Below, piece after piece: positions 12,416-24,809 of a stretch of DNA of 64,000 nucleotides. The position numbers and the translations under genes are program-made. The DNA comes from Mytilisepta virgata (taxonomy: Eukaryota > Mollusca > Bivalvia > Mytilida > Mytilidae), in the NCBI GenBank assembly GCA_028015205.1, contig CM051516.1:27394593-27458592 (forward strand), given 5' to 3'. Positions within the stretch are counted from its first letter, which is position 1; the number at the start of each line of letters is the position of its first letter. The notes below the pieces were generated by a model. The model saw only the letters and a list, made by a program, of their open reading frames with translations, made no database searches and was not told the origin of the DNA.

Positions 12416-12908
12416 CTAGAATAAAAGAAGATACTTAAACTTATAGAACGTTTTTAAAAAGACGGTTATAGAACTCGGTGTATTTCAGTAGAATGACAAG
12501 TAATATTTCATCCGTTAAAACATTCATTAAAACAGCTATTCAATTTGGACAAAATCTATTGAAGAAATGAATATTTATATATGGTATTTGTTATTTTAAT
12601 CATTCAATTAGTTATGAATAAATTACACGTGTACTAGATGGTCTAAATAAAAACCAAACTGCATATTCAATTCTACCTGTGTTATTTGATCAAATTATGT
12701 GGCAAGTTTTTTTTTTCATTAAAAGTGAATCAAAATGATTCATTGGTCATCAATCTTGCTATGCCACTTGCTATCGGACTTCCACTAATATAACTTCTGT
12801 TTTCCCACCCCTGCAATTTCTAATAAATTCCTTTGACTGGAGCCAAAAAATTCAAACCGTTTTGAGACCAGAAATTGTTTAACATTCCTTGTTTATAAAA
12901 CAACATAC

Positions 12909-13818
12909 CTATAACCGAAACTTGAGGATATTGTTCCTTTCTTGGACTGGAATTGTTATTTTCGTATACATGATCTGTACTTGTTTTGACAGAAAAGTTA
13001 ATCGACGTTCCATTGCCTGTTGTTTCAGTTTCATTTGCCAAATCTCCATTGGTTTCTTTATCTTTAAATCTGTCATCATCGCTACCTTCAATTATTCCAT
13101 CATCACCATTATCATCAATATCACCTTCTATATCATAACTCTCACTGTCATCACCTCCAGTGTTATCTTTATCTGTATGACCAGCATCAGCATAAACAAC
13201 ATCATCTTCACTTTCAACTTCAACAGAATCATCGACTTCAGCATTATCACCACTTTCAACACCATTAGTTCCATCATCAAGATCTCTATTTATGCGTTCA
13301 TTGTGATCAGTATCAGCACTATCAAATTCATAATTGTCATCTTCACCATCGTCGCTCTTACCATCAACATCATCATCGTTAACTTGTCTTTTAATTCCTT
13401 CAATATCATCATCAGCAGCACTAACATCTTCATCTTCATCTTCACATAAATCATCATCCTCACCTTGATCATCTTCATCATTGCTTTCCTCGTCCTCATC
13501 AAAATTCGAAAATAAATACTGCATAAAACTGTGTGCCTGAATAGTGAGTCTTCTGTTGCCGTACGGTGACTTTTTAGGAAGTTTTCTTGTGTGCATCTCA
13601 AACCAAATCCCTTTTAAGTGTTCATTTTTTGCCAGAGGTGCTCTTGAAGGTAGTCCTGTGTACCTTCTCAATAATTTGCCCGTTTTCTCCATTTTCCTTC
13701 TAGTTGTTAATTTTGTACAGTGTGTGAAATACATTATTTCTTCTGCTCCCATATATTGTGCCTTTTCTACAAGTTTTTTCCAAAACTCATTCAAATCTTG
13801 CTGTGTTAAATTCGACAT
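12909..13818 (-). CDS. Acidic-domain protein, exon 1 of 3
   Basis: First coding exon of an unrecognised protein. It gives 303 codons plus one base, starting from an ATG with A at -3. Residues 1-105 are mixed and basic-rich (helical 'FWKKLVEKA', then 'TTRRKMEKTGKLLRRYTG' and 'KLPKKSPYGNRR'). Residues about 107-265 are extremely rich in Asp and Glu, with Asn and Ser. The exon ends at a consensus donor (ATAG|GTATGT on the minus strand) in phase 1, just before the open frame loses its character. The acidic stretch could bind basic partners such as histones, but that is only inference. The plus-strand frame over the same bases is a shadow of the D/E-rich repeats. Confidence 0.7.
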
Positions 13819-13849
13819 TCTTATTCAATATTAGAAGCATTTCCTATTT

Positions 13850-14260
13850 TATGGCGTATCATTGATACTTCACACGGTACGTTTGGTTATCATATAAACC
13901 ATTGATATTATGTCAATATTGCACTATTTTTAAATCCTCGTAATACGAAGGGAAATATTTTATACTTTGATTAATTGATATACAAATGTATTATTGTGAA
14001 ATGAAATACTTATGTGCACTGAACTATCATATCAAATTGTGTAAACCGAAAGTAAAACTTGTTATGTGTGCGTTTCTTGAAAGTTTATCAAAAGCACTTT
14101 AAACTGTTGTTAGCTATTAAAAGGTCTTTTCACTATGGCCTTTATGGTTAATGGACCAGGTAGTGGATTGCTCAATTGTGCATCCTTCTAAGGTCAAAAT
14201 AAACGAACACTGTAGACTAAACAAAAAGTCAGTGTTTTTCAAGGACATTTTTTTATCCCC
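13850..14260. other. Upstream region of the acidic-domain gene
   Basis: AT-rich sequence upstream of the minus-strand start codon at 13818. I see no clear TATA box or other promoter element and no coding frame. Confidence 0.35.
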
Positions 14261-14264
14261 GCAC

Positions 14265-14637
14265 TTCGAATGAAACTCGGGGATATTTGTAATCGGTCCG
14301 TCTGAGCGTCCGTCTGTCCGTCCGTTGTCTCCAGAACTCCTCATTCATTTTTAACTTCATGCATTTAATTTTATACAGTATTGTCACAAACTGTATGTAG
14401 ATGCGCAATAAGGTTTTAGAATTTTGATTTTTCAACCATTGGGGCACACAGGGGTCTAATCTCGAAAATAGAAAATTTAAACTTGTGACCTAAACTCCTT
14501 ATATATTTTTCATTTATGCTTTTAATTTCTATACAGGGTTGTCACACACTGTATGTAGATGTGCAATCAGGTTTTAGAATTTTGATTTTCAAAAATTGGG
14601 GCACGCTGGGGTCGAATTTCGAAAATTGGAAATTTAA
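14265..14637 (+). repeat. 155-bp tandem array, left part
   Basis: A leader ('tatccccgcacttcg...ctcggggata' with CCGTC-rich run) is followed by two units (14339-14493 and 14494-14637). Both contain 'ctgtatgtagatg', 'caggttttagaattttgatt' type and 'attggggcac' phrases. The array stops at TTAA and resumes at 25322 in the same orientation, because a 10.7-kb element is inserted in it. Confidence 0.8.
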
Positions 14638-14716
14638 GGTGGCACGGCACTTTAACAATGCGCATATTTTAACGCATGTTTCCAACGCAGAGCGCGTGCA
14701 TTTGAACTAAGAAACA

Positions 14717-14875
14717 ATGGCTGCCAGGGGTCGTCTCAAAATTTGCAGAAAATTCGAAGAAAAGTTATCGGTTCAAACGAATATCAAAAACAAAATTCAA
14801 AGTAACGTTGTCAGAAAAACTGTTGGCACGGGAATTATAGATGTAGATTTATTTTTGTCAAAGTCGTGGTGTTAG
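14717..14875 (+). CDS. Small ORF just inside the left end of the TTAA element
   Basis: 52 codons from an ATG with a good context (A at -3, G at +4), starting 80 bp inside the element, beginning MAARGRLKICRKFEEKL and ending at TAG. Basic and helix-prone at the start. It could be the first exon of a lost element protein or chance; no family recognised. Confidence 0.25.
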   Translation: MAARGRLKICRKFEEKLSVQTNIKNKIQSNVVRKTVGTGIIDVDLFLSKSWC

Positions 14876-15903
14876 TTTTTGTGGAGAGCCGGTCTTTTTA
14901 CAAAATATTGTCGGGGAAACACAACACGGTGCTGCTTCGGAAATGTAGGTCAATCAATGTTTCCCAAATTAAGTTGAGAGGGGGGGGGTCAGTGAAAAAA
15001 CTATGTAAATTAAGTTTTTTATCCTACATTGAACTTTTGATCTCGTCCCTTAAACGGTAGACCTTCCGATTTTTTTTATGTCCATTGTACGTCGTCCTGT
15101 CAAGATTTTTTATTTTGAACACGACCCGTTTGTTTTGGTTTCGTCATTTACCGTAAAAGTAAAAAAAATAAAATAATGTTACTGTTAGTTTAGTCTAAGG
15201 AGTTCCAAATGCTTACCGGGAAAATATATACAAGGGTCTAGTTTTAATCATATTTATTTCATAGACTCGAGAAATGTGACAAATGTTAACCATTTCCAAC
15301 TTTCAAATTAAAATACTGTGAAAAAAATATCATACATTTTCAAGGGGCAATCATTGCCTCATGAATATACTGTAGGCTTTTTACTTGACGTTTGTCATTT
15401 AGTGAAGGGTAAACTTCATTAAATTAAAACACAAAATAGGAGTTGAAGCTATATGTTTAGCATTGATTAGCAGTTGACCATTAAAAGATACTTATCTTAA
15501 CAAAGTATGTTTCAAATTTTAACAAGATATATTGAGCACATCGAAGTCTACACGATTTATAATCTACCCAAAAATTGTTTTGTGATTTTTCGTGCACATT
15601 TGATTTTTTCACGGACAAGGCGACATAACTCCAGAACAACATCTGACTTTAATACGGTAACAGTATAGACATCATAGAGGAGCCTAAGGAAATTTCAGTC
15701 TAGTGAGTCTTTTTAGCAACTTCAAACTTTGATTACAGATACAAAGAACTTGGCAATATTTTGTAACCATTTTTCACCATTTTAGTAAGGATGATTTAAG
15801 TTTTTTAGAATAATTATGAATATTTACCCTGGAAACAATAAGAAAAATATGTTCATGTGCTTATTAATAAAGTTTCATTTTTTTAAGTAGAAAGGCTATA
15901 TAC

Positions 15904-16020
15904 TGTAAACAGTGGCGGATCGGGGGGATTCCGGGGGTTGGAACCCCCCTTTTTTTGTTTGACAACTAATGCTTTTGTATGGAGACATATGGTTGGACCC
16001 CCCCCCTTTTTAAAAATGGC
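15904..16020 (+). mobile_element. hAT-like terminal fragment
   Basis: 'cagtggcggatcgggggg' followed by runs of C is the terminus commonly seen on invertebrate hAT MITEs (ends of CAGTGGCGGATC type). A matching end in the opposite orientation is at 22478-22493. The flanking bases do not form a shared 8-bp duplication, so I treat the two as separate fragments. Confidence 0.45.
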
Positions 16021-16268
16021 TTGACCCCGCCTGGTAAAAATGAATTCCCCACAAAGAGCGATTATAAATTTCATCAACTTGTGCTTTATATTGTAACAAC
16101 TTCCTCCACAATTATCAATCAACACCAGCTTGGGAATTTTCTTTTCTGAACGACGTTATATATAGTACTTACCAGTCAAATCATGGTCCTGTAGCTTTTC
16201 TTATGTATTTTCACAATTGTTAAAAAATGCATTTTATTTACAAAAAATAAAGATGCAAGTCGTCCTAT

Positions 16269-16442
16269 GAGGGTCTGGATGGGGTTTACTGAATAGAGAA
16301 TAATGGGCAAAAGATAATAGAGAAAAATAGGGCACAAAAATAAAAGAATAGAGAATAATGGGGTGTTAAAATATAAAGAATAGAGAAAAATGATCTAAAA
16401 AATTAAAGAATACAGAAATGAAGGACCCTCATCCAGACCCTC
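16269..16442. mobile_element. MITE with GAGGGTCTGGATG ends
   Basis: A 174-bp element with 13-bp inverted ends (16269-16281 and 16430-16442). The interior repeats 'gaatagagaataatggg' and 'aagaatagagaaaaatg'. I know this 'ctgaatagagaataatgg' wording as an abundant mussel repeat. Non-coding. Confidence 0.65.
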
Positions 16443-16449
16443 TTCTTTC

Positions 16450-17980
16450 TTTCTTCGCTTCTGGTTTGCCATGGATCTTTGAAGAATCTTATTTGACTTG
16501 GTGCACTCTTTGTTTGAATGCCTTGCAATTACCGACTGAAGTGCATATATAATAAAGTTATCAAGTACCCGGATTTAGCTTTATTGAAATTTGTTTTTAA
16601 ATTTTAGTACATGCTGCTTGATGTAACTCTCATTACTTACGAAAATTAACTTAATGTAAGGCCATTTTTCCTTTTGACAGTACCCGAAACAAGTAAGAAG
16701 TTTACATAATACTCAAGTTAACATTTTTCTTCTAGAACCCCAACCCCATCCCGATATAACCGATAGCCCTCCACATGGCAGTAATCTAAAGCCACATAAA
16801 AACAAGTAAAATTATTTGTATTCTCTACTTGCTGATCATTTTTTGTTATAAAGTTTCTCTATATTCATTACTTTCAAGATATTCAAAAACATCAGAAATT
16901 CATAGATATTTTCATTAAAAGACATGACTCCAATAAACAGTAATTTCAGTTTCTTTAATAAAAATCTACAATGCCTAGATGATAGATTTTACTGTTTTCG
17001 TTTTCTGACCATCTAGAATAGTTATCAAGAAAAGAGGCATGAACATGATAATTGGTAAAACAATATTGATTTAAGAGAAAAAATTCTTTATGGTAGTGAT
17101 TGGTAGTTTTCTGGTACACCTGATATTGACCATCATTTCTGCTGTTTCCTATTTACGTCTTTTAACTAGTTTTATAGATTTCAAAAATAATAACACAAAA
17201 AAAGACATCACAATTTATTTACAACTTTTTAAGTGCACATAATGCGGAACAATTTGATTACATTTATGTGCACTCTAATACATTTGAAAGCAATTCAAAG
17301 CTGTTAACAAGTGAAAATATCAAAAATATAAAACAAAATACTTGATCAATACATGAAAATAGTGATTACAACCTTCTTTCTACTTGTGGTAGAGATATCA
17401 ATAGACTTTCAATGGAAATTTTTTTATCAATGCACAATTGGAAGTTTTGGAGTAGGTTTTGTTAAGGGCTGTTCCAGAATTGAACGCATGGGGGCATGAT
17501 AGGCACTTTTTTTTAAGACCCTGTCGACCACCTATAAAATAAAAATTTTGATATTCTTACAATTTTTTAATATTTTAAGGAAAATTCAACCACCTACATT
17601 AAATAAATTTGCGTGCCTCCCATCCCCCAATCCATTAAATTTTGGAACAGCCCTAATAGTCACTTTCTCAAAAAATAAGTAAAGTTGGTGAAATTCAACA
17701 TGGTAAAACATATAATACCTTGTTAAGATATACTCCTTGCACAGAGGGAAAACTGGTACCAATATCACTTAACAGACACATGAAACAAAATCTAGTAGAA
17801 ATATTACTTAGTCCTAAGTAAACAACATTAATGTGGAAACTAAAGTCTGATCAATGACTTTTCACAAATTAAGTCGAGGCAAGAAGAACAAGTAAACCTT
17901 ACAATTAAACAGACTATAGTTAACCTAGAGCTATTACTCACAAAAAACCTAAAGGTGAGCAGCATCATCAGAAGACATTA
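16450..17980. other. Interior of TTAA element, no gene recognised
   Basis: AT-rich, with no sustained frame. 'ctgttccagaatt' (17469) and its near-inverse 'aattttggaacag' (17637-17649) mark a weak inverted pair of about 180 bp. Confidence 0.4.
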
Positions 17981-17989
17981 AACACAGTT

Positions 17990-18160
17990 GTAGGACTGGT
18001 GACAATCTATATAATCAAGGTTAACTAGACATCACATAAACCAAACATTATAAAGATCAATAAAAAAATGGTCAAGGTCAAATCAATACCTACCAGACAG
18101 ATATGTACAACTTACAATAATTCTATACATCAAATATAGGGCAGATGAAATATGCCACAC
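17990..18160 (+). repeat. 'gtcaaggtca' degenerate repeat, first block
   Basis: Contains 'ggtcaaggtcaaatc', 'ccagacagatatgtacaactta' type phrasing and 'caataattctatacatcaaata', a unit that recurs in the 18815-19690 block and at 58330-58640. Confidence 0.5.
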
Positions 18161-18261
18161 AGACCTGTACATCTAACAATCAATCCATACACCAAAACAC
18201 AGCTGAACTACTGCTTATATCCAAGAAATAGAACTAAAATAAAAGAAGAATGCGTCTGTGG

Positions 18262-18805
18262 ACATGAATGCCCCCGCTCAAGCTTCACAATTTTCCAAGT
18301 TAAAAAGGGGCATAACTCTAGAACGGTAAATGATTCACTGCCCAAATTCGAACTCTGTCTGAGTGTTGTAGTTCTAAGCATTGTGTATGAGTTTTATAAA
18401 ATTTGGACGAGATAAACTTGTTAAGAGTGCCGAAACTGAAAAATTTGCAATTTTCCAAGTTGTAAAGGGGCATAACTCTAGAACAGTTAATGACATACTG
18501 CCAAAATTTAAGCTGTCAGCCTGTTGTAGTCTTAGCATTGTGTATGTGTTAATTTGCATGAGGCAAACTTAAGTTAGAGTGCGTAATTAAAAAATATAAA
18601 GGGGCATAACTCTAGAAAAATAAGTGAATCACTGCCCAAATTTGAACTCTTGTCTGCGAGTTTTGATTCTTAGCATTGTGTACGAGTTTCATAAAATTTG
18701 AATGAGGAAAACTTTAGTTGACAGTGCAGAAATGAAAATCGGAAGGACAGACGGATGGTCAAGAGTAACACTTAATGCCCCCATTGCCTAGCCGTGGGGG
18801 GCATA
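18262..18805 (+). mobile_element. 'ggggcataactctagaa' repeat element
   Basis: Three internal units, each with 'ggggcataactctagaa' (18308, 18468, 18600), a 'tgcc(c/a)aaattt/cgaact' phrase, and 'cttagcattgtgtatgag'. Each ends in 'ttataaaatttg'. The outer ends are 'atgcccccgctc' and 'ggggggcata', so the whole is bounded by short GC-rich inverted ends. An opposite-strand copy lies at 53262-53520, with partial copies at 19675-19800 and 60862-60915. A known kind of abundant molluscan repeat. Confidence 0.6.
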
Positions 18806-18814
18806 AAAAAGTGA

Positions 18815-19690
18815 ACTTAACATTATTTAATCAACCATGAAAACAAGGTCAAGGTAAGATAAACCCTGCAAGACTGACATGTACACCAAACAATCATTCC
18901 ATACACCAAATATAGTTGACCTATTGCTTATAGTATCTGAGATTCAACTAAAACATTAGCTTGTTCACAAATCCATAATATGAAGTCAAGGTCAGACACC
19001 TGACAGACATGTAGACTTTACAAGGATCCAACTTACCAAATATGATTATCCTCTTACTTGTTATAAGTGAGACATTCATGGGAAATAAAAAATTTCTTAT
19101 ACTGTATAAGCAATACATACATTCTTCGACACAATAATAATTTTTCTGATAGCACAATAGTAGGCCACAACACTAGTAGGTAAAAACGAGTGTACAAGCT
19201 GAAATGTCTCGCCTGCTTCACTTGTCGTAATTGTATTTTGAAAGCCTGCGATATGAAAGTTTTACTACAAGTATAACAAACTTAACATTATCAATGATCC
19301 ATGTAAATGAGGTCAAGGTCAGATGAACTCTGCCAGACAGACTTGTACACCTTATAATCATTCCATATACCAAATTTTGTTGACATACTGCTATAGTATC
19401 CAATAAATGCTCAAAACCATGAAAACTTAACATTGATCAATGAACCATGAAAACTTAACATTGATCAATGAACCATGAAAATGAGGTCAAGGTCATAAGA
19501 AACCATACACCAAATACGGTGGCCCCATTTCTCATAGTTTCTGCGAAATAGATCAAACCACAAAAACTTAACATTGTTCAAAGAACCATGAAAAAAAGGT
19601 CAATGTCAGATGAAACCTGCCAGTCAGAATAATTCCATACACCAAATAAAGTTGACCTTTTGCTTATAGTACATGTACTATCCAAGCATA
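18815..19690 (+). repeat. 'gtcaaggtca' degenerate tandem block
   Basis: About six worn units of 120-150 bp, each built from 'cttaacattgatcaatgaacc', 'atgaggtcaaggtca', 'ccagacagacatgtacacc', 'caatcattccatacacc' and 'gttgacctattgcttatag'. Two short direct duplicates sit at 19423-19475. Several short frames over it are by-products. Confidence 0.65.
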
Positions 19691-20125
19691 GTGTATGAGT
19701 TTCATAAAATTTGAATGAGGAAAACTTAAGAGTGAAGAAACGAAAATGGGATGGACGGAAGGACGGACGGTCAAGGGTAACACTTACGGTGGGGGTATCA
19801 AAATTCAAATATTTTATCTAGTACAAAATTATTAGAACAAGCTATAAAATACAATACAAATACTCAAAATAAAGACTTCACATGCACACATTGACTATAT
19901 ACCATGCTATATATAAAAAGTATGCACACTAAAATCTTTAGCATTTATAGTCACAACTGTATTTTAAACACATCAATTAAAACCTCGACCAGGTTTAGTC
20001 CAGGTCCTTTAAGGGAAAAGTTTTTTTTTTTTAAACCTTTCAGTCTAATCTGTTGAACAAAAATAGGGAAATAACAAAATTTATATGCTTTTGATTTTCC
20101 TGTTTTTTATAATCACACGAAGAAA

Positions 20126-20674
20126 ATGAATCGAGTTCAGGAAAGCTTACAAATAATTCAAGGTATCGGTGATACCCTATCACACTTCAAAAAACAGTAT
20201 AAAGATTTACAGAATTATAAACAATGCACATTAGCCAAAAAATTTGTACATGGGTACAATGAAGCAGATGCACATAATGCACTACATGATGTTATTACAC
20301 TGGCCAAAATTCTTAAGGTATCCAACGTGGACTTCTTTAAATCTTCTGTTATTACATTTTCTTCCTTCTGCATCAAGCAGGACTTCATTGTTCAGCACAA
20401 ACCTTTACTGGAATCGATCGAAAGTAAGTTCAGAATTGGAACCACGACGTATATCTCCAACCCCATTGCAACCAAAATAGCAGATTCTGGTCTTGGCTAC
20501 AAGCATTTAGTTTTTTACTGTTGGTTTACAGAAGAAATGGCACTGATGGCATTAGAATGCTCCTGAAAGAAAAGACAGATAATGGAAAACCTCGAGTTAC
20601 TTCATGTAAAAAAAACAATTGAAAAGATATGTGAATATTTTGAACTTACTTCACAAAACCAAGAAAATGAACAG
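20126..20674 (+). pseudogene. DEDDh exonuclease-like fragment, frameshifted
   Basis: The first frame (146 codons, 20126-20566) has 'AHNALHDVITLAKIL' at residues 49-63, which fits the HxAxxD third motif of DEDDh 3'-5' exonucleases. The order of neighbouring motifs ('GIGDTLSHFKK' before, 'IADSGLGYKHL' after) resembles the exonuclease-like domain found in PML-type proteins of animals. The family then expects a 'GIRMLLKEK...KPRVT' tail. That tail is present, but in another frame from about 20535, and it shifts again in the A-run at 20608-20615 before ending near 20674. The upstream Asp/Glu motifs are missing. So it is a 5'-truncated, broken copy inside the TTAA element, perhaps captured host sequence or a fossil gene. 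Confidence 0.55.
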
Positions 20675-20949
20675 TAGGCAGTTAAATAAAGATTATCTTA
20701 TTTGGCATTTGAACAATTTAGTACATGTTTATAAATGAAATAGATACAGTATAATTTAGGTAAATTTTCATTGAAATCCTGAAACAAAACAATGTTTCTC
20801 AAAATTGTTATATTGCAACAAAAACTAAGTTAAAATTATCACTTGGAATTAATTTCAAAAAGATCCAAACTTGTCATAAGGAAAAATTTTCTTAATTTTT
20901 TTTTTTTACAATAACCAAAATTTCCCCAAAAATTAACTGGATAAATTTC

Positions 20950-21880
20950 TCAAACTAGGGGCTACAAGGAGCCTGTATTGCACTCATTCATTTTTCAAAA
21001 ATTGATACAATGTTATGAGAATATTTCTTATAGTCACTAGAAAAAAAAGCAACAATGGGTCAAAATTGCCATTCAAGGGCACTAACTCATTTAAAGTCGA
21101 CTGACCACACAGCCATGTCGATTTATTAGTAGGTCTTGTCCTGCTGGTAGTTTCTCTCAATCTACAATAATTTCTGCAAAAAAACACAAAATTTGGGTAA
21201 AAATCACCTTTCAAAGGCAAAAACATCTATAGAGTCCACTGACAATTGCGGCCATGTTGACTTGTTTGTACATGTATATCTTGTCCTTATCATTTTTGCT
21301 ATATACAGTTTAACTCAATCTACTACAGCCCCCCCCCCCCCCCCAAAAAAAACCCACAAAGGGTAAAATTAGTGTTTCAAGGGAAAAAACTCTACATTTG
21401 TAATAAAGAGCTAACTGACAATTATGTTGACTTATTTGAAGAACTTATCCTGCTGATTATTTTGGCCATATATAGCAGTTTATAGTTTCCTTTTAATCTA
21501 TTAGTGTAAAAGATATTAGCCAAAATTTCATAAAGTAAGTAAAAATCGGCAATAAAGGGCAATAACTCCTAAAAGGCGTTGTCCCCCAGTTTTGGTCCAA
21601 ATGAATGATAGGCTTGTTATTCTGAACATTTCTTCTCCATCAGATATTGGTCTAGTCTGGTTCCAATTGGCCCAGTAGTTTTAGAGAAGATTTCTATAAA
21701 AGTTAATGGACCATAAAACGACAAGTAATTTAAAGGTAATATGCACATCTTAAAATGTGAATATTGTGCACAACAACTGTACAAAGTTTCATTAGCTCTA
21801 CCATTCTTCTGGAGTTTCAGCTTTTACAAAAAGTATTCTGCAGAACCTTCCGTCTCAGCTGAGATTGCTGCCCTTAAGAG
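20950..21880 (+). repeat. 'aagggcaataactc' degenerate tandem repeat
   Basis: Four worn units of about 150-165 bp, with 'caagggcactaactc', 'tcgactgaccacacagccatgtcga', 'ctgctggtagttt' and 'tctcaatctacaataattt' type phrases split over 21050-21560. These are followed by 'gttccaattggcccagtagttttagagaagattt' wording. This is a widespread mollusc repeat. A diverged partner of the last part lies at 41640-41750 and 51785-51870. Poly-C run at 21328-21344. Confidence 0.55.
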
Positions 21881-22139
21881 TTTAAGTGTAGATCATGGTA
21901 TGTTTACTGCATGACAAAAGTTTGTAAAGTATGGAAAAAGTATTCTTCTTCAGATGCTACCAAAAAATGTACTATCAGAGTTTTATAAAATATCATGAAG
22001 GTTTGACAAGTTATTGTTGTAAAAAAAAAAATTATAAACAACACACTGAACCTGTAATATTAGTGGACAATGGAATGTTGGATTGCTCCATCTTGCTTCC
22101 TCGACTCTCCTATGCTCCACAAAAAAAATAAACTGTTAT

Positions 22140-23012
22140 CACACAGATATGTCTCGCCTTTTTGTAATTTTGATTATGCAAATGTTGAATTCATAATAGC
22201 AATACCTTAACATCTTACACAAGTTATGCAAATATTCAAAGTCAATGAACCATGACTGAGTTACATGGTTAAACAATCTCGATTTAAATGAGATGTGTGA
22301 ATGCTAATATAACTGGATACCAAATACCATTGACTTATTATAAGTCGTTCCCAAACCTAAATACAAAAATTTTGTGGGAAAAATTTGGTTGATTATATAG
22401 GGAATCACTGATGCGTGACTGGAGTGGCCCCCCCCCCCCTTTGGTCAGTCATCACCCCCCCCCCCCCCTTACAAAAAGTTCTGGATCCGCCACTGATAGC
22501 AACACTTTAACATGTAAGTTATGCAAATATTCAGTCAATGAATATGCACGAATTAGCATACCTATGTGTAGCTTTTCAACCCAACCTCATCATGGCGAGA
22601 CAAAAATCTTTTTGCTTGGCTTTGTGTCCAATAAAATATAATTTTGTTTGTTTAATATTTTTGAAATGTACCTACCGGTAAGTAATTTATTCAATGTATA
22701 ATATTAGAATACATCTCTGTTTGATATTTTTCAGTACCTTTGTATCTTGATTATTGACTCATAATATATGTAAAGAAGGCAAACCATTCAAAGTCAATAG
22801 ACTATGACTGAGGGGGTGGAGCCAAATAATCTCCATGGCAATGAGATGTGGCAATGGTAATACATCTACATACCAATTATCATTGACCTACCACTAGTGG
22901 ATCCCCATAAAACTGAGTTAATCACAAACTAATACATTGTTGATGCCATCGCCGCTGCCGGAAACAGCATACCTATGTCTCGCCTTTTGACTCCATCAAG
23001 GCGAGACAAAAA
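22140..23012. repeat. 'tctcgcc...ggcgaga' inverted repeat cluster
   Basis: Short inverted phrases 'gtctcgcctttt' (22150, 22978) and 'ggcgagacaaaaa' (22594, 23001) bracket units containing 'aagttatgcaaatattca', 'gtcaatgaaccatgactgag' and 'aatgagatgtg'. A second copy of the unit starts at 22770. Non-coding. Confidence 0.5.
22411..22493 (-). mobile_element. hAT-like terminal fragment with poly-C runs
   Basis: Two long C runs are followed by 'ggatccgccactg', the reverse of the CAGTGGCGGATCC end type. It sits inside the preceding repeat unit, since 'atagcaac' wording flanks it on both sides (22195, 22496). It was therefore inserted there. Confidence 0.45.
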
Positions 23013-23019
23013 CCAAGTC

Positions 23020-24800
23020 CAATTTGCATCTGGAGTGGAATGAATTGTGGTCGAAACTTTGAATACAACAAATTTGACAGAGCCTCAGGAAAACCTTAGT
23101 ATAAATAACTTTTTATCTGGCTTTATGGCAATTATTAATATTGTTTTACCTGATGCATTTTTTTTCTTAACATCACTTTTGCACTGTAGCCATCATATTT
23201 TTCTTCTTTATTTTGCTGACAATGCAATAATGATACTCTCTAAACATATCTCCATTTGCATAGGTAAATATTTCTAAATATATATAAAAAAAATTATTTA
23301 TGATTGTAAAAAAAAAAATCATTTTTTTAAAAGACTACAATCATGACAATACTGGTGTACAAAATGGCAATGATTCGTTTAAGCTTTTTTTTTTTACCCA
23401 GAATAGTTAATATAAGGCAATTTGATAAATATTTAGGAGAAATGTCTTATGAATCATTAAAACTGCAAGTCTTGGAATTTCTTGACCTATACTTTGTCAA
23501 ATTGGGCAATACTCTGGCCAAGCCAACACTACAACAATGAACAAGGGCAAAAGATGCAGCAACCATCTTGTGGCGTCAATACTCCATAAAGTATGATGTA
23601 CATGTATGATGATAAAAGAGCTGATTACTATTTTTAGGATTTAGCGCTTAAAGCCTGACAAAATTGTCATGTCATATTTCATTTATTATGTTTTGCCACC
23701 TGAAATAATTTCTTTTTAAACCACAATACTGGAATACAATACGGATACAGAATTTTATTCCAGTATTGTACACAATACTGTTACATGTATACCAGTATTA
23801 TGATCGCCAAGGACAGGGGGTCCATGAAATGAATATTTTTTTTGGCTTTTTGTTCAGGGGTCCCAACCCATGTAGAGCTATACCACAGGTACTATCAATA
23901 TTACTAAAATAGCGCCAATAGTATATAAAAAGGAGCCTAAACACCAGGCCCCAGTTGTTCAAACGTTAACCACAAATTCCAGTTTCAAATTGTCGCTTCC
24001 TTAATTATGACTGAGGACTGAAAGTTTTACGACGGGTCAATCCTATGACTTTGTGTGTCCATGCAAAATTCTGTAAAGGAATATTACTTCACAATCGAAA
24101 TAATTGAAAGTGAAAAAGGTGATTAACTTTTGAACAACTGGGCCCTGACGTCTAATAAAACTAAAAACAGCTGACCTATTCCCACCGGACCACATGGACC
24201 GGACGAATTTACAACAAGACGAGCGTGGTGAATCATTAAATATCGCAAAAACGTGCATTATGTACTAAAACTTAACAACAATCAGTTCATGACACCATTG
24301 CAAGCATGTGCAACGCTGATGTGATTATGGGGTTTTTGCATGCTCTGTCTACGTTAATATTTATCATTTTGAGACGACCCCTCTCATTCGCTTTGGAGAA
24401 GAAATGTCTAATATCAGAAGATTAAAGCCATCAAATGAGTAAAATTGTTATCTGAACGACACATCATGTTGAGATCTACGTAACATATCATCAATGAAAA
24501 CTTACAATCCATGTATACGGTGTATTTCCACTTTTCTCTCTCCATCCGATCTCATGGTTGTTGATTCTTCGTGACGTAATAAATGGCGCGAAAAATCAAG
24601 GGAGATAACGAAAGAAAAAAACAATACCGTAATAGTCCAAAAAATCACGTTTGAGGTCTTAACCCGACTATAAAAAAATATGTTATCATGTTGAAAAATT
24701 AGGCTTATTTATGCTGAACACGTTTAATACTTGATTTGAAGAATTAATGAAAAATTAAAAGTATAGGTAACATAATTCCATATATTCAACCTACACGAAT
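23020..24800. other. Interior of TTAA element, no clear gene
   Basis: Short frames only. A plus frame at 23400-23540 ('FDKYLGEMSYESLKLQVLEFLDLYFVKLG' region) has protein-like composition, but no family is recognised and it opens in a poly-T stretch. An 'aatactg...cagtatt' cluster lies at 23725-23800. Confidence 0.35.
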
Positions 24801-24809
24801 TTAGGGGTA

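Noticed and set aside
12889..13449. 186-residue plus-strand ORF
   Set aside because: Antisense shadow of the Asp/Glu-rich exon; its Ile/Thr/Ser-rich composition is the mirror of GAT/GAA codons.
15904..22493. A single 6.6-kb hAT element between two CAGTGGCGGATC-type ends
   Set aside because: Flanking bases do not share an 8-bp duplication, and the right end lies inside a different repeat unit; treated as two fragments.
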